Origin: Ensifer adhaerens
GTDB lineage: Bacteria; Pseudomonadota; Alphaproteobacteria; Rhizobiales; Rhizobiaceae
Length of the DNA: 64,000 bases
Reading direction: 5' to 3'
Assembly: GCF_000697965.2 (NCBI RefSeq)
Contig: NZ_CP015880.1
Coordinates: forward strand, 682,001-746,000
Part shown: piece by piece, positions 9,845-18,549 of the stretch
Layout: the number at the start of each line of letters is the position of its first letter
Position numbering within the stretch: the first letter of the stretch is position 1
The notes under the pieces: model-generated
What the model saw: the letters and a program-made list of their open reading frames with translations, nothing else
Database searches by the model: none
What the model was told of the DNA's origin: nothing
Translations under genes and position numbers: made by a program

Positions 9845-10443
9845 GCGGCCGTTCCCTGGTATGTGAGCCGATCGATGTGCGAGGTGACATAGTCTTCGGT
9901 AAGTGCGATCGAAGCTTCGATGCTGATCGGCGCGGAGCGCAGACTCTGGCGGATATAGAGCCCGTCGATCATCGCAGCTGCGCCTTCGGCAATGCGTTCC
10001 GCGTCATCATCGGCACAAAGCGTCTTGAGGCTCGCCAGCAGATTGGATCGCAGGCGCCGGGCATAGACGACGAGCAGCCGCCGCACCTCTTCCGAGCGCT
10101 GCGCTTCCGAGTAAAAGGCAAGCCAGGCGGCGATCGTATCGGGGGCGAACTGGCTTGCCTGGAAGGAGACGCGGATGAGCGCGCTCAGCCTTTCGCGCGG
10201 GCCTGCCACGGTGCGGAGCGCCGTCACCGTGTCGTCGCGCAATTGCCTTAGAAGGCTGCGGATGGTCTCGATCAGCAATTGTTCCTTGCTGCCGAAATAG
10301 TGGTGGGCAAGGGCAGGGGAAACGCCGGCGTGGCGGGCGATCTCGGACATGGTGACGGCAAGCGTGCCCTGGTCGCCGATCACGCGCAGCGCTGCGTCGA
10401 CCAGCGCCTTGCGGCGCACCGGTTCCATCCCGACCTTCGGCAT
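9841..10443 (-). CDS. betI: TetR-type repressor BetI of the bet operon
   Basis: A 200-residue regulator with an N-terminal TetR helix-turn-helix (residues about 10-55: RRKALVDAALRVIGDQGTLAVTMSEIARHAGVSPALAHHYFGSKEQL) and an all-helical effector domain. In this family it represses choline-to-betaine genes and is released by choline. The start at 10443 has AAGGGAGAG upstream. It is first in the operon, ahead of betC, and a perfect dyad lies 33 bases upstream of its start, so autorepression is likely. Confidence 0.93.
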   Translation of the reverse strand: MPKVGMEPVRRKALVDAALRVIGDQGTLAVTMSEIARHAGVSPALAHHYFGSKEQLLIETIRSLLRQLRDDTVTALRTVAGPRERLSALIRVSFQASQFAPDTIAAWLAFYSEAQRSEEVRRLLVVYARRLRSNLLASLKTLCADDDAERIAEGAAAMIDGLYIRQSLRSAPISIEASIALTEDYVTSHIDRLTYQGTAA

Positions 10444-10475
10444 CCGTCTCTCCCTTGACGATGATCAGTCTATTT

Positions 10476-10495
10476 TTGATTGACTCATCAATCAA
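10476..10495. promoter_or_regulatory. BetI operator candidate
   Basis: A perfect inverted repeat, TTGATTGA and TCAATCAA separated by CTCA, lies between divergent betI and the hdeD-like gene. The position and the TTGATTG/CAATCAA half-sites fit the AT-rich operators bound by BetI. It could control both directions. Confidence 0.7.
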
Positions 10496-10589
10496 TAAAA
10501 ATCGACTGTGTTTTCACTTTCCTTTTGTGCAGAAATCCGGCTCAATCCCCGCGTTAGCGATCTCGCGTTGCAAAGGACTGGAGGTTGAG

Positions 10590-11138
10590 ATGACCCACGC
10601 ATTCGATCGAGCCGACAAGTCAGCGGTTGCCGGTAAATGGGGGTGGTTCGTCGCCCTCGGCGTGCTGTTGATCATGTGCGGCGGCCTTGCCTTCGGCAAT
10701 CTGCTGATGGCGACGGTCGCGTCCGTCTATTATGTCGGGATCATCATGCTGGTCGGCGGGCTGTTCAACCTCGCCCACGCCTTTCAGGTAAAGGGCTGGG
10801 ACAGCGTGCTCTACTGGGGCCTGAGCGGCGCCTGCTATACGATCGCCGGCCTTTTTGCCTTCATCAATCCCGTGCTCGCCTCGTCCTTCCTCACCTTTAT
10901 CATGGCGATCGCCTTGATCGTCGCGGGTTGCTTCCGCATCTGGGTTGGCCTGAAGCTCAGGCCGCTGCAGGGCTGGGGCTGGGTTGCACTCGGCGGTCTG
11001 GTCACGCTTGTGGCCGGCCTGATCATCGCTGCCGGCTGGCCGGTCAACAGCCTCTGGATCCTCGGCCTGTTTCTCGCCGTCGACCTCGTCATGCAGGGCT
11101 TGTCGCTGATCGCCTTCGGCGTTCTGGCCAAGGGCTGA
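10590..11138 (+). CDS. HdeD-family (DUF308) membrane protein
   Basis: A 182-residue inner-membrane protein with six predicted transmembrane helices formed by repeated DUF308 units (GWFVALGVLLIMCGGLAFGN, YYVGIIMLVGGLFNLAHAF and so on). The family is named for E. coli HdeD, linked to acid resistance at high cell density, but its molecular role is not settled. The start at 10590 follows CTGGAGG, so the longer open frame upstream is not used. It is divergent from betI and shares the intergenic dyad, which raises the untested possibility of BetI control. Confidence 0.82.
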   Translation: MTHAFDRADKSAVAGKWGWFVALGVLLIMCGGLAFGNLLMATVASVYYVGIIMLVGGLFNLAHAFQVKGWDSVLYWGLSGACYTIAGLFAFINPVLASSFLTFIMAIALIVAGCFRIWVGLKLRPLQGWGWVALGGLVTLVAGLIIAAGWPVNSLWILGLFLAVDLVMQGLSLIAFGVLAKG

Positions 11139-11140
11139 GT

Positions 11141-11716
11141 TTAGCGCGAGGTTCTGCTGCCGAGCAGCGCCTCGAGCAGCCGGAGCAGATCGCCGCGAAG
11201 ATCAGCAAGACCGTTTGCAGCGAGCGCCTCAAGTCCGATCAGCGCGCCGTAGAGCGCGCTGGCGCCGCTGCGACTCTCACTTGACGAAAATCCGCAATGA
11301 CCGAGCAGGTCGGCAATGTAGCCAAGGCGGCGTTCGTCGACGGACTTAAGGGTCATGGCGGCCATGGTGTCGAAGCGCGCCCATTCGCGGACCGCGCCGT
11401 CCGTCAGCAAGCCGCCATAGGGAAGGCTGCGTTCGTCGGTCGCGGCATGCACCAACAACCGCAATCGCTCCTGCGCCGTTACTTCCACGGCTTCGATTTC
11501 CGCGATGATCGCGTCTGTCGCTTCGCGCGCCCAATGGGCTAGCATCTTTGCCTTCAGATCCGGCACATCCTTGAAATGCCAGTAGAAGGAGCCCTTGCTC
11601 ACCTTCAGGTCGCGGGCGATCGCCTCGGCCCGGATCGCCTGCACGCCGCCGGTCGTCAGTGCGCGGAAGGCGGCCTTGATCCAATCATCGCTCGTGAGGG
11701 TACTTTTTGTCGTCAT
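11141..11716 (-). CDS. TetR/AcrR-family repressor
   Basis: A 191-residue regulator. The helix-turn-helix covers residues about 10-55 (DDWIKAAFRALTTGGVQAIRAEAIARDLKVSKGSFYWHFKD), followed by a helical ligand domain. ATG at 11716 is the natural start; the frame extends upstream only through non-conserved sequence. It is divergent from two small membrane-protein genes at 11800 and 12236, and the short shared promoter contains two copies of the same dyad (ATACG, four bases, CGTAT). It most likely represses itself and that pair. The inducer is unknown. Confidence 0.85.
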   Translation of the reverse strand: MTTKSTLTSDDWIKAAFRALTTGGVQAIRAEAIARDLKVSKGSFYWHFKDVPDLKAKMLAHWAREATDAIIAEIEAVEVTAQERLRLLVHAATDERSLPYGGLLTDGAVREWARFDTMAAMTLKSVDERRLGYIADLLGHCGFSSSESRSGASALYGALIGLEALAANGLADLRGDLLRLLEALLGSRTSR

Positions 11717-11724
11717 AGCCTTCC

Positions 11725-11777
11725 ATACGTCACCGTATTGACTGATGCAACCAGGTCGCGTACATACGCTGCCGTAT
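11725..11777. promoter_or_regulatory. Tandem TetR operators
   Basis: Two identical-type dyads lie in the divergent promoter: ATACG-TCAC-CGTAT at 11725-11738 and ATACG-CTGC-CGTAT at 11764-11777. Their 5-bp arms are identical and only the 4-base centres differ. Centre-to-centre spacing is 39 bases. They are the obvious candidate binding sites for the adjacent TetR protein. Confidence 0.7.
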
Positions 11778-11799
11778 GGTGAAGATTGGAGGCGAAGGC

Positions 11800-12201
11800 A
11801 TGAGCAAATGGCTTCTGGCAGCGGGCATCCTGTCCCTGGCGACAACGGGCATTCATCTCTTTGCCGGCGGGCCGGAGGTGCATGTGCCTTTGCTTGCAAG
11901 CAGCCCCTCGGCGCTGCTTAAAACCTATGTCTCGCTTCTCTGGCACGCGACGAGCGCCATCCTCCTGATCAACAGTATCACCCTGCTGTTTGCCGCCGTG
12001 AACGGGCGTTACCGTGCGCCGCTGGCCGCTGCGGTGATCGTGCAATATCTCGCCTATGCGGTGCTCTTCATCGGCTACGGGCTTGCCCATCTCGGTTCTC
12101 TCTCGACCACGCCGCAATGGGCGGCCTTTCTCCTCATGGCCGCGCTCGCGGCGATCGGCGTGCGGTCGGGCAAAGGGTCTCCGTCAACCGTGACCGCTTG
12201 A
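11800..12201 (+). CDS. Small integral membrane protein, uncharacterised
   Basis: A 133-residue protein with four hydrophobic segments (near residues 3-20, 40-65, 70-95 and 105-122). I do not recognise a named domain. The ATG at 11800 has GGAGGCGAAGG upstream; an in-frame ATG at 11776 would overlap the second operator dyad and has no ribosome site. It is followed 34 bases later by a DUF3995 membrane gene, and both lie under the divergent TetR gene. A transport or envelope role is plausible but unproven. Confidence 0.7.
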   Translation: MSKWLLAAGILSLATTGIHLFAGGPEVHVPLLASSPSALLKTYVSLLWHATSAILLINSITLLFAAVNGRYRAPLAAAVIVQYLAYAVLFIGYGLAHLGSLSTTPQWAAFLLMAALAAIGVRSGKGSPSTVTA

Positions 12202-12235
12202 GGCGGTCCGCCCACAGGCAAGCAAGGAACCCATC

Positions 12236-12670
12236 ATGTTGGCGGCAATCGCGATCCTGCTTTTCCTCGTTCTTTCCGGTATCGCCGGGCTGCATGCCTA
12301 CTGGGCGTTCGGCGGACTTTGGCCCTGTGACGACGAAGAAACGCTTGTCCGCACGGTGGTCGGCACGAAGCACCGGTCGGCGATGCCGCCGGTCTGGCTG
12401 ACGCTGGTCGTCGTCGTACTCCTCTTTGCGGCGGCGCTCCTGCCATTGTCCGTGACGCCCGTCTTTGCAGGGCTTTTGCCGCCGATCCTCGGCCATGGCG
12501 GCCTTGCCGGGCTTGCCGCCATCTTCGTCGCCCGTGGCCTCCTGGCCTTCACCACCGCGTTCCACCAACGCCACGGCACGGAGCCCTTCGTGACGCTCGA
12601 CCGTCGCATCTACGGTCCGCTCTGCCTGGTCATCGGTGCCGGATACCTGACATTGCTCGTTCTCGTCTGA
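12236..12670 (+). CDS. DUF3995 membrane protein
   Basis: A 144-residue protein with four transmembrane helices. The N-terminal pattern, a helix ending in LHAYWAFGG with the tryptophan just before a polar loop, is typical of DUF3995. The C-terminal region keeps FTTAFHQRHGTEPF then YGPLCLVIGAGYL. Function unknown. It follows the uncharacterised membrane gene at 11800 in the same direction and probably shares its TetR-controlled promoter. A hairpin (12672-12697) lies directly after its stop. Confidence 0.72.
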   Translation: MLAAIAILLFLVLSGIAGLHAYWAFGGLWPCDDEETLVRTVVGTKHRSAMPPVWLTLVVVVLLFAAALLPLSVTPVFAGLLPPILGHGGLAGLAAIFVARGLLAFTTAFHQRHGTEPFVTLDRRIYGPLCLVIGAGYLTLLVLV

Positions 12671-12671
12671 A

Positions 12672-12697
12672 CCATCCTGGCGCGACGGTCAGGATGG
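12672..12697 (+). terminator. Hairpin after DUF3995 gene
   Basis: CCATCCTG and CAGGATGG form an 8-bp stem with a 10-base loop, two bases after the DUF3995 stop. No T-run follows, so it may end transcription inefficiently or only protect the mRNA 3' end. Confidence 0.45.
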
Positions 12698-12888
12698 GGC
12701 AGACGCCGACCGATCGCAGGACTTGCTCATGAAACTACTGATTTCATTAGAGTGTTTGCATCTGATTGGCGCAGTTGCGGCTGTCACATAGCTTTCATCA
12801 AAGCTTCATAATGGGGAAAGACTTCGTTGACGCTTGCTGGCCATGCTGCCGGCGTTCGACCGTCCGTCCCATATTTCTGGAGCCCGGC

Positions 12889-14685
12889 ATGTCCGCCGCC
12901 CCCGCCGAAATTCTCTCGTTGCGCCGGTTCGGCGACGACCAGATCGTAACGCTCGCCAAGTTGGTGATCGAAACCGCCTTCCAGCCGATCGCAGAAGCGG
13001 CGACCGGCACCGTCTTCGGCTACGAATCCCTGATGCGCGGCTTTCAGAAACTCGGCTTTGCCTCGCCGCTGGAGCTGCTCGACAAGGCGGAAGAAGAAGG
13101 GCAGCTGCTGGCGCTCGAACACATGATCAACAGTCGCGCCGTCGCCGGCTTTGCGACGCTGCCCGATCATTCCGCACGCACGCTGTTCCTCAACTTCGAC
13201 TCACGCCTCGTTGGCGGTGAAGGCGACATCGTCGAACGCCTCGTCAACCACTTGAAGCGCGCCAATATCGCCCCGTCGTCACTCTGTTTCGAGCTTTCCG
13301 AGCGCTTCGATGGCGGCAAGATGCCGGATTTCTCGGCCCTCGTGCGTGATCTCCGGCTTGCCGGTTTCAAGCTGGCGATTGACGATTTCGGCGCCGGCTT
13401 CAACGGGCTGAAGCTGCTCTGCGACCAGCCGGTCGACTATGTGAAGATCGACAGACACTTCGTCTCGGGCATCGAGGCCGATGCCCGCAAGCGCCATCTC
13501 GTCCGCCACACGGTCAACACCGCCCATGTGCTCGGCACGCGGGTGATTGCCGAAGGTGTGGAGACGGAGGCGGAGTTTCTGACCTGTCGCGACCTCGGCT
13601 GCGATCTGGTGCAGGGTTATTACGTCGCCCGGCCGACGACGCATCTGAGCGAACTTCTGCCTGCCTATCCGCATCTCGACCAGAGCGTCGCCAGCCGGCG
13701 GTCCTCGTCGACGCTGGACGGCATCCTGATCCGCAAGCAGATCGAGCAACTGCCGACCGTTCGCGAAAGTGACGAACTCGATTCCGTCTTCGATCTCTTC
13801 CGGCGCAATCCGCGCCAGGGATTCTTCCCGGTCCTGAACGCCAATGGCGAGCCGCGCGGCATCCTGCACGAGTATCACGTCAAGGAGCTGATCTATCACC
13901 CTTTCGGCCGCGATCTCCTGAAGAACCGGATCTACCAGCGGCGGATTTCGCACTTCGCCAGCCCGGCGCCGATTGCCGATCTCGACACGCCGGCGGATGA
14001 AATGCTGAAAATCTTCGCCGGCATGGACGGCAGCGATTGCCTGATCCTGACGGAGAACATGCGCTACGCCGGCACGCTCTCGGCCTCGTCGCTCTTGAAG
14101 ATTATCAACGAAAAACAATTGAAGATGGCGCAGGAGCAGAATCCGCTGACGGGTCTGCCCGGCAACCGCGCCATCCGCGACTATGTCCAGGACGCGATCC
14201 TCGACGGCGATCATGCGCGTTACTTCTGCTATTGCGATTTCGACGACTTCAAGCCCTTCAACGATACCTACGGTTTCCAGAAGGGCGATCTCGCGATCAC
14301 GCTCTTTGCCGCCCTGCTGCGCCGCCATTTCATCGGCGAGGAGAAATTCCTCGGCCATGTCGGCGGCGACGACTTCTTCGTCGGTGTCAGCGGCTGTTCG
14401 GTCGAGGAGCTGGAAGCGGTGCTGAACCGCCTGCTCGACGATTTTCGCTCCGACGTAGGCCAGCTCTATTCGCCAGAGCATCAGGCGGAGGGCCGCATCA
14501 GCGGCTACGGCCGTGACGGCTCGGCGAAGGATTTTCCGCTGATGCGCTGCTCGATCGCCGTCCTTGGGCTGCCCGAAGGCTTTGTTTTCTCCGACGCCCA
14601 GGCCGTCAGCGCCCGAATCGCCGAGATCAAGTCGCGCGCCAAGGCGAGCGATACCGGTCTTGTCATGGATGCACTCGGCGGCTGA
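12889..14685 (+). CDS. EAL-CBS-GGDEF cyclic di-GMP protein
   Basis: A 598-residue cytoplasmic protein that probably adjusts cyclic di-GMP. The order is unusual: an EAL phosphodiesterase domain first (about 20-260), two CBS motifs (about 270-400) and a GGDEF domain last (about 420-590). The EAL core is complete: Glu46 in a YESLMRG variant of EAL, Asn in LFLNFD, Glu in [22 protein letters not shown] and AEGVET. The cyclase motif is GGDDF (about 491-495), with Asp where catalytic Glu is usual, and no RxxD inhibitory site is seen. CBS domains suggest adenine-nucleotide sensing. Start at 12889 follows TCTGGAG. Net phosphodiesterase activity seems likely. Confidence 0.88.
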   Translation: MSAAPAEILSLRRFGDDQIVTLAKLVIETAFQPIAEAATGTVFGYESLMRGFQKLGFASPLELLDKAEEEGQLLALEHMINSRAVAGFATLPDHSARTLFLNFDSRLVGGEGDIVERLVNHLKRANIAPSSLCFELSERFDGGKMPDFSALVRDLRLAGFKLAIDDFGAGFNGLKLLCDQPVDYVKIDRHFVSGIEADARKRHLVRHTVNTAHVLGTRVIAEGVETEAEFLTCRDLGCDLVQGYYVARPTTHLSELLPAYPHLDQSVASRRSSSTLDGILIRKQIEQLPTVRESDELDSVFDLFRRNPRQGFFPVLNANGEPRGILHEYHVKELIYHPFGRDLLKNRIYQRRISHFASPAPIADLDTPADEMLKIFAGMDGSDCLILTENMRYAGTLSASSLLKIINEKQLKMAQEQNPLTGLPGNRAIRDYVQDAILDGDHARYFCYCDFDDFKPFNDTYGFQKGDLAITLFAALLRRHFIGEEKFLGHVGGDDFFVGVSGCSVEELEAVLNRLLDDFRSDVGQLYSPEHQAEGRISGYGRDGSAKDFPLMRCSIAVLGLPEGFVFSDAQAVSARIAEIKSRAKASDTGLVMDALGG

Positions 14686-14780
14686 GCTGCGCTTTCGACG
14701 GCCGGTCGTTCGACAATCAGCCTTTTCGCCTCGCGTTTCCGGCGCTACCTATGCGCCTTGAGAATTCGCGAGGTAGTGCC

Positions 14781-15779
14781 ATGTCTCTTCCATTGGAAAT
14801 GCAATTCGTTGACCTTCCAGCCCCGGGCGGGCCTGAAAACATGGTGCTCGCGAAGGGGCCGTTGCCAGAGCTCAAGCCGGGCGACATCCTCGTTCGGGTG
14901 GAGGCGGCGGGCATCAACCGTCCCGACGTTTTGCAGCGCAAGGGCGACTATCCGCCGCCGCCGGGCGCAAGCCCGATCCTCGGCCTGGAAGTGGCGGGCG
15001 AAGTCGTGGCGCTCGGCGAGGGGGCTCAAGGGTTCCGGATCGGCGACAAGGTCTGTGCGCTCGCCAATGGCGGCGGCTATGCGGAATATACGGCGGTGCC
15101 CGCGACCCAGGTGCTCGCCTGGCCTAGGGGCTATGACGCCGTGAAGGCGGCCGCCCTGCCGGAAACTTTCTTCACCGTCTGGGCCAATGTCTTCGATATG
15201 GCCGGGCTGAAAGCGGGCGAAACCATCCTCATCCACGGCGGCTCCAGCGGCATCGGCACGACGGCGATCCAGCTCGCCAAGGCCTTCGGCGCCGAGGTCT
15301 TCGTCACTGCCGGCAGCACCGAGAAATGCCGCGCCTGCGAAGCGCTCGGCGCCAAGCGGGCGATCAACTATCGCGACGAGGATTTCAAGACGGTCGTTCT
15401 CGAAGAGACCGGCGGGCGTGGCGTCGATGTCATTCTCGACATGGTCGGCGCCCGCTATTTCGACCGCAACATCGGTTCGCTCGCCAAGGACGGCCGTCTG
15501 TCGATCATCGCCTTCCTCGGCGGCGCCAAGGTTGAAGGGGCGAACATCGCGCCGATCCTGACCAAGCGGCTGCATGTCATGGGCTCGGCCTTACGTCCGC
15601 GCACGGCGGCGGAAAAGCAGGCGATCCGCGACGGTCTGGTTGAGAAGGTCTGGCCGCTGCTGGAAGCGGGCAAGGTCGCGCCGGTCATCCATTCCGTCCT
15701 GCCCTTCAGCGCGGTCGCCGACGGCCATCGCCAGATGGAGCAGGGCGACCATGTCGGCAAGATCATCATGTCCCTGTGA
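14781..15779 (+). CDS. NAD(P)H-quinone oxidoreductase, PIG3-like
   Basis: A 332-residue medium-chain dehydrogenase/reductase of the zinc-free quinone reductase (TP53I3/PIG3) type. It shows a GroES-like N-terminal domain with [32 protein letters not shown] and a Rossmann domain with the nucleotide loop [20 protein letters not shown]. No structural-zinc cysteine cluster is present. It would reduce quinones with NADPH in the cytoplasm and protect against redox cycling. The start at 14781 follows GAGGTAG; a start ten codons upstream is less likely. It stands alone between the EAL protein and a short ORF. Confidence 0.88.
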   Translation: MSLPLEMQFVDLPAPGGPENMVLAKGPLPELKPGDILVRVEAAGINRPDVLQRKGDYPPPPGASPILGLEVAGEVVALGEGAQGFRIGDKVCALANGGGYAEYTAVPATQVLAWPRGYDAVKAAALPETFFTVWANVFDMAGLKAGETILIHGGSSGIGTTAIQLAKAFGAEVFVTAGSTEKCRACEALGAKRAINYRDEDFKTVVLEETGGRGVDVILDMVGARYFDRNIGSLAKDGRLSIIAFLGGAKVEGANIAPILTKRLHVMGSALRPRTAAEKQAIRDGLVEKVWPLLEAGKVAPVIHSVLPFSAVADGHRQMEQGDHVGKIIMSL

Positions 15780-15909
15780 TCGGAACGATCGTCAGGCCTG
15801 TGATCGGCGGCGAAGAGGAAAACGATCTTCGACCATCGTCGCCCTTGTAATCGCTGATGGATCGCTTACCTTCAAATCATCAGCAACGAACAGAAAGGAA
15901 GGTGGTCCA

Positions 15910-15981
15910 ATGTCTAATGAGATTTCGGTCTTGGTGAAGGGCATGGAAGAGGTGAAGGTGTCGAGGCAGCCCTCGGCATAA
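15910..15981 (+). CDS. Possible 23-residue small protein
   Basis: A short frame starting MSNEISVLVKGMEEV and ending RQPSA. It is preceded by a strong ribosome site (GAAAGGAAGG) at good spacing and followed about 55 bases later by a terminator-like hairpin with a T-run. It is the only frame here with such a start. I recognise no family and cannot judge its codon usage from so few codons. It could be a small protein, a leader peptide or part of a small RNA transcript. Confidence 0.35.
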   Translation: MSNEISVLVKGMEEVKVSRQPSA

Positions 15982-16034
15982 TCCCCGCCTTCCTTCGGGT
16001 CTGAAAGCCCGGGCCAGTCATACGGCCAAAACTC

Positions 16035-16071
16035 ATGGAAGGGTCGCCTCGCGCGGCCCTTTTCCATTTTT
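16035..16071 (+). terminator. Rho-independent terminator, probably bidirectional
   Basis: ATGGAA/TTCCAT and GGGTCGC/GCGGCCC arms pair (one G-T pair, a two-base bulge) around a CTCGC-type loop and are followed by TTTTT. It lies after the small ORF on the plus strand and about 30 bases beyond the Nudix gene stop on the minus strand. Confidence 0.6.
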
Positions 16072-16098
16072 AGCACTTGGCTCAGCATCAAGCCTCGC

Positions 16099-16584
16099 CT
16101 AACCGGCCGATCCGACCGGCGCCGTTTCCTGGATCAGCAGCCAAGGGTTCGGTTCGTTGTCGACGAACTCGTCCCGGATATGCTTCAGCACTTTCCTTTG
16201 CCCGGCAAAGGGCACCATGCGGAGCGCTTCGTCAAAGCTCACCCAGCGAAACGCGCTGTGTTCGGCATTGAGCCGGACCGTGGCGCCCTTGGCTGCAAAG
16301 CCGACGAAGACGGGCAGCAGGCTGATGGCATTGCGGTCGGCCTCGTAAAACTGCTCGCAGATGTCGGCGGAATAGAAGCGGTCGGGCCGCAGGCCCGTTT
16401 CCTCCTCGACTTCGCGCAGGCCCGCCTGCCAGGCCGTTTCATTCGCTTCGATCGCGCCGGCGACTTGGCACCAGGTTCCCGCAAGTGTTCCGGTGCGCTT
16501 GAGAAGGAGAACCTCGAAGGTGCTCCCAGCCGGGCGGAGAACGACAACCGAAACAGCAAAGCTCCTGATCGGTATTTCATGCAT
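16099..16584 (-). CDS. Nudix hydrolase
   Basis: A 161-residue pyrophosphohydrolase. The full Nudix box is present (GAIEANETAWQAG continuing LREVEEETGL), giving the G-x5-E-x7-REUxEExGU pattern that binds the divalent metal. The surrounding fold (SFAVSVVVLRP, LLLKRTGTLAGTWCQVAG) fits the small NUDIX type that acts on dinucleoside polyphosphates or dihydroneopterin-like nucleotides, but substrate cannot be read from sequence. ATG at 16584 is preceded by AGGAGG at 10 bases; an upstream ATG at 16623 lacks one. Confidence 0.88.
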   Translation of the reverse strand: MHEIPIRSFAVSVVVLRPAGSTFEVLLLKRTGTLAGTWCQVAGAIEANETAWQAGLREVEEETGLRPDRFYSADICEQFYEADRNAISLLPVFVGFAAKGATVRLNAEHSAFRWVSFDEALRMVPFAGQRKVLKHIRDEFVDNEPNPWLLIQETAPVGSAG

Positions 16585-16673
16585 GCGGGCGCGTCCTCCT
16601 GATTCGACCGGCGCACCATGCAATGCAAATCACCGGCGCTCAACCTAAGCGATGGCCCGTCAAGCCTGGACCA

Positions 16674-17407
16674 TCATATGCCGATGCGTCCGATCGCCGG
16701 AACCTTGATGCCGGGATTGGCGAAGTCGAAACCGGCGACAAGGCCGAAGAAATGCAGCTCGAGGCCGCTGCGAACACCCGCCGAGATACCGGCCAGGCCA
16801 TAGAGCGTCGCGTGCAGGTCGCGCCCGTCGGCATCGATCTGGAACAGCTTTCCCTCCGGCAGATAGTCGCGGCCGACTGCGTCCGGCGGCAGCACGGCGC
16901 CGAGTTCCGGTACGGTTCGCAGCACGTGGGCGACGAAGGTGTTGGAGTTCGGGCCGGGCCAGATCCGGTAGCCGCCAGGCGAAGCGTAAGGGTAGCTGGC
17001 GATCGCCGCCTCGATCTTCGGGATCAGCCGCGTGGCGTCAGCGCCGGTCACCGAGACGACCAGCCGCGGCTCATTCGAGTACCAGCGTGCATCCGCCGGA
17101 TAGCCGTTCTTGCGGATCGGTTTGCCCCAGCCGACCTTGTCGTAGCGATCGTAGGTGGCAGCGCCCTCATTCTTGGTCACGATCCAGGCGTGGCTCGCGA
17201 CAGCACCCTTCATGCCGTGGTCGCCGAGAACACGTAGATCGCCGCGTCCGCGCTTTCCGTTGCCTTCGGCAGGATCCCGGCCGAGGACCAATCGGCGTCG
17301 CGCCAGCTTTGCGGCCGGTCCTGCATGTACCACCAGCCGGCCGAGGCCAACGCCGGCAGCAGGTAAATGACGAGAAAAGCAGCGGCCAGCCTGCGGGCGA
17401 ATTTCAT
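16674..17407 (-). pseudogene. DUF3750 protein, frameshifted
   Basis: Two minus-strand frames combine into one protein. The first starts at 17407 (MKFARRLAAAFLVIYLLPALASAGWWY, a membrane anchor or signal) and reads to SATT near 17216. It then hits a stop at 17210. The second continues as GMKGAVASHAWIVTKNEGAATYDRYD and reaches the natural stop at 16674 (RIGI). Together they give about 244 residues with the DUF3750 look. Adding one base at 17214-17216 (GCC to GCCC on the plus strand) joins them. Function unknown. The break may be a true indel or a base-calling or assembly error. Confidence 0.78.
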
Positions 17408-17478
17408 GAAAACTCCGTTCCTTGCCGGTAAAATCCTGCTAAATGCACGGAGCAATTTCGGATATTTGAGGGCAAGGC

Positions 17479-18486
17479 ATGTCAAATCCCGTTCTCGTCG
17501 AAGTTACCCGCGGAAACCTCGTCGAAAGCCGCCACCGCGGCGTGGTCATTGCCGTCGACGGCGACGGCCGGACCGTCTTCTCTCTGGGCGAAACCGACAG
17601 CGCCGTCTTCCCGCGCTCGGCCTGCAAGGCGATGCAGGCGCTGCCGCTGATGGAAAGCGGCGCGGCCGACGCCTACGGCTTCGGCAACCGGGAACTGGCG
17701 CTTGCTTGTTCGTCCCATTCCGGTGAGCCGGAACATGTGGAACTGGCCGCCAAGATGCTGGCCGCCGCAGGCCGCGATGTCTCGGCGCTCGAATGCGGCG
17801 CCCATTGGTCGTCCGACCAGAAGACCTTGATCGGCCAGGCCCGCAGCCTGGAAGCGCCGACGGCGCTGCACAACAATTGCTCCGGCAAACATTCCGGCTT
17901 CATCTGTGCCTGCTGCCATTCGGGCACGGAGGTGAAGGGTTATGTCGGCTACGACCATCCGCTGCAGCGCGAAATCCGCGGCGCTATGGAAAGCCTGACG
18001 GGTGCGATCCTTGCCAAGGACAATTGCGGCGTCGACGGCTGCTCGATCCCGACCTATGCGGTGCCGCTGAAGGGGCTCGCACACGGTTTCGCGAAGATGG
18101 CGACCGGCGTCGGCCTTGAAGCCGAGCGCGCCCGCGTCTCGCGGCGGCTGATCGAGGCCTGCATGGCCGAGCCCTTTTTCGTTGCTGGCACCAAGCGCGC
18201 CTGCACGCGGCTGATGAAGACGGCGCCCGGCCGCATCTTTGCCAAGACCGGGGCGGAAGGTGTGTTCTGCGCCGCCATTCCGGAAAAAGGCATCGCGATC
18301 GCTTTGAAGTGCGAAGATGGTACGACCCGGGCTGCCGAAGCCATGGTCGCGGCAACGCTTGCCCGCTTCTTCAGGGACGAGCCCGAGCTGCACGCGGCGC
18401 TGATGGCGCAGGCCAACCATTCCATGCACAACTGGAACGGCATCCATGTCGGCGACGTCAGAGTGACCGACGCTTTCGCCGCCTGA
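17479..18486 (+). CDS. L-asparaginase, Rhizobium etli (ReAV/Asparaginase_II) type
   Basis: A 335-residue amidohydrolase converting asparagine to aspartate and ammonia, from the PF06089 family unrelated to E. coli asparaginases. The residues known from the R. etli enzyme are all here, shifted by one: a PRSACKAM motif (Ser47, Lys50), Ser79 in CSSHSGEPEH, and zinc-site residues Cys134 and Lys137 in NNCSGKHSGF plus Cys188 in KDNCGVDGCS. It therefore looks fully active. It is divergent from the DUF3750 gene and followed by a convergent DeoR regulator. No signal peptide is seen, so it is cytoplasmic. Confidence 0.92.
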   Translation: MSNPVLVEVTRGNLVESRHRGVVIAVDGDGRTVFSLGETDSAVFPRSACKAMQALPLMESGAADAYGFGNRELALACSSHSGEPEHVELAAKMLAAAGRDVSALECGAHWSSDQKTLIGQARSLEAPTALHNNCSGKHSGFICACCHSGTEVKGYVGYDHPLQREIRGAMESLTGAILAKDNCGVDGCSIPTYAVPLKGLAHGFAKMATGVGLEAERARVSRRLIEACMAEPFFVAGTKRACTRLMKTAPGRIFAKTGAEGVFCAAIPEKGIAIALKCEDGTTRAAEAMVAATLARFFRDEPELHAALMAQANHSMHNWNGIHVGDVRVTDAFAA

Positions 18487-18492
18487 ACTGTG

Positions 18493-18511
18493 GCGGGCCA
18501 TCTCGGCCCGC
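18493..18511. terminator. Hairpin between convergent asparaginase and DeoR genes
   Basis: GCGGGCC and GGCCCGC form a perfect 7-bp stem with a 5-base loop just after the asparaginase stop. No long T-run follows, so termination strength is uncertain. Confidence 0.4.
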
Positions 18512-18549
18512 TCACTTTCCCGACGTTCCGCTGTCGGCGCAGTGCGCCA

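Noticed and set aside
15792..16091. Minus-strand frame of 99 codons after the quinone oxidoreductase
   Set aside because: It runs through a terminator hairpin and lacks a ribosome site. The plus-strand 23-codon frame is better supported.
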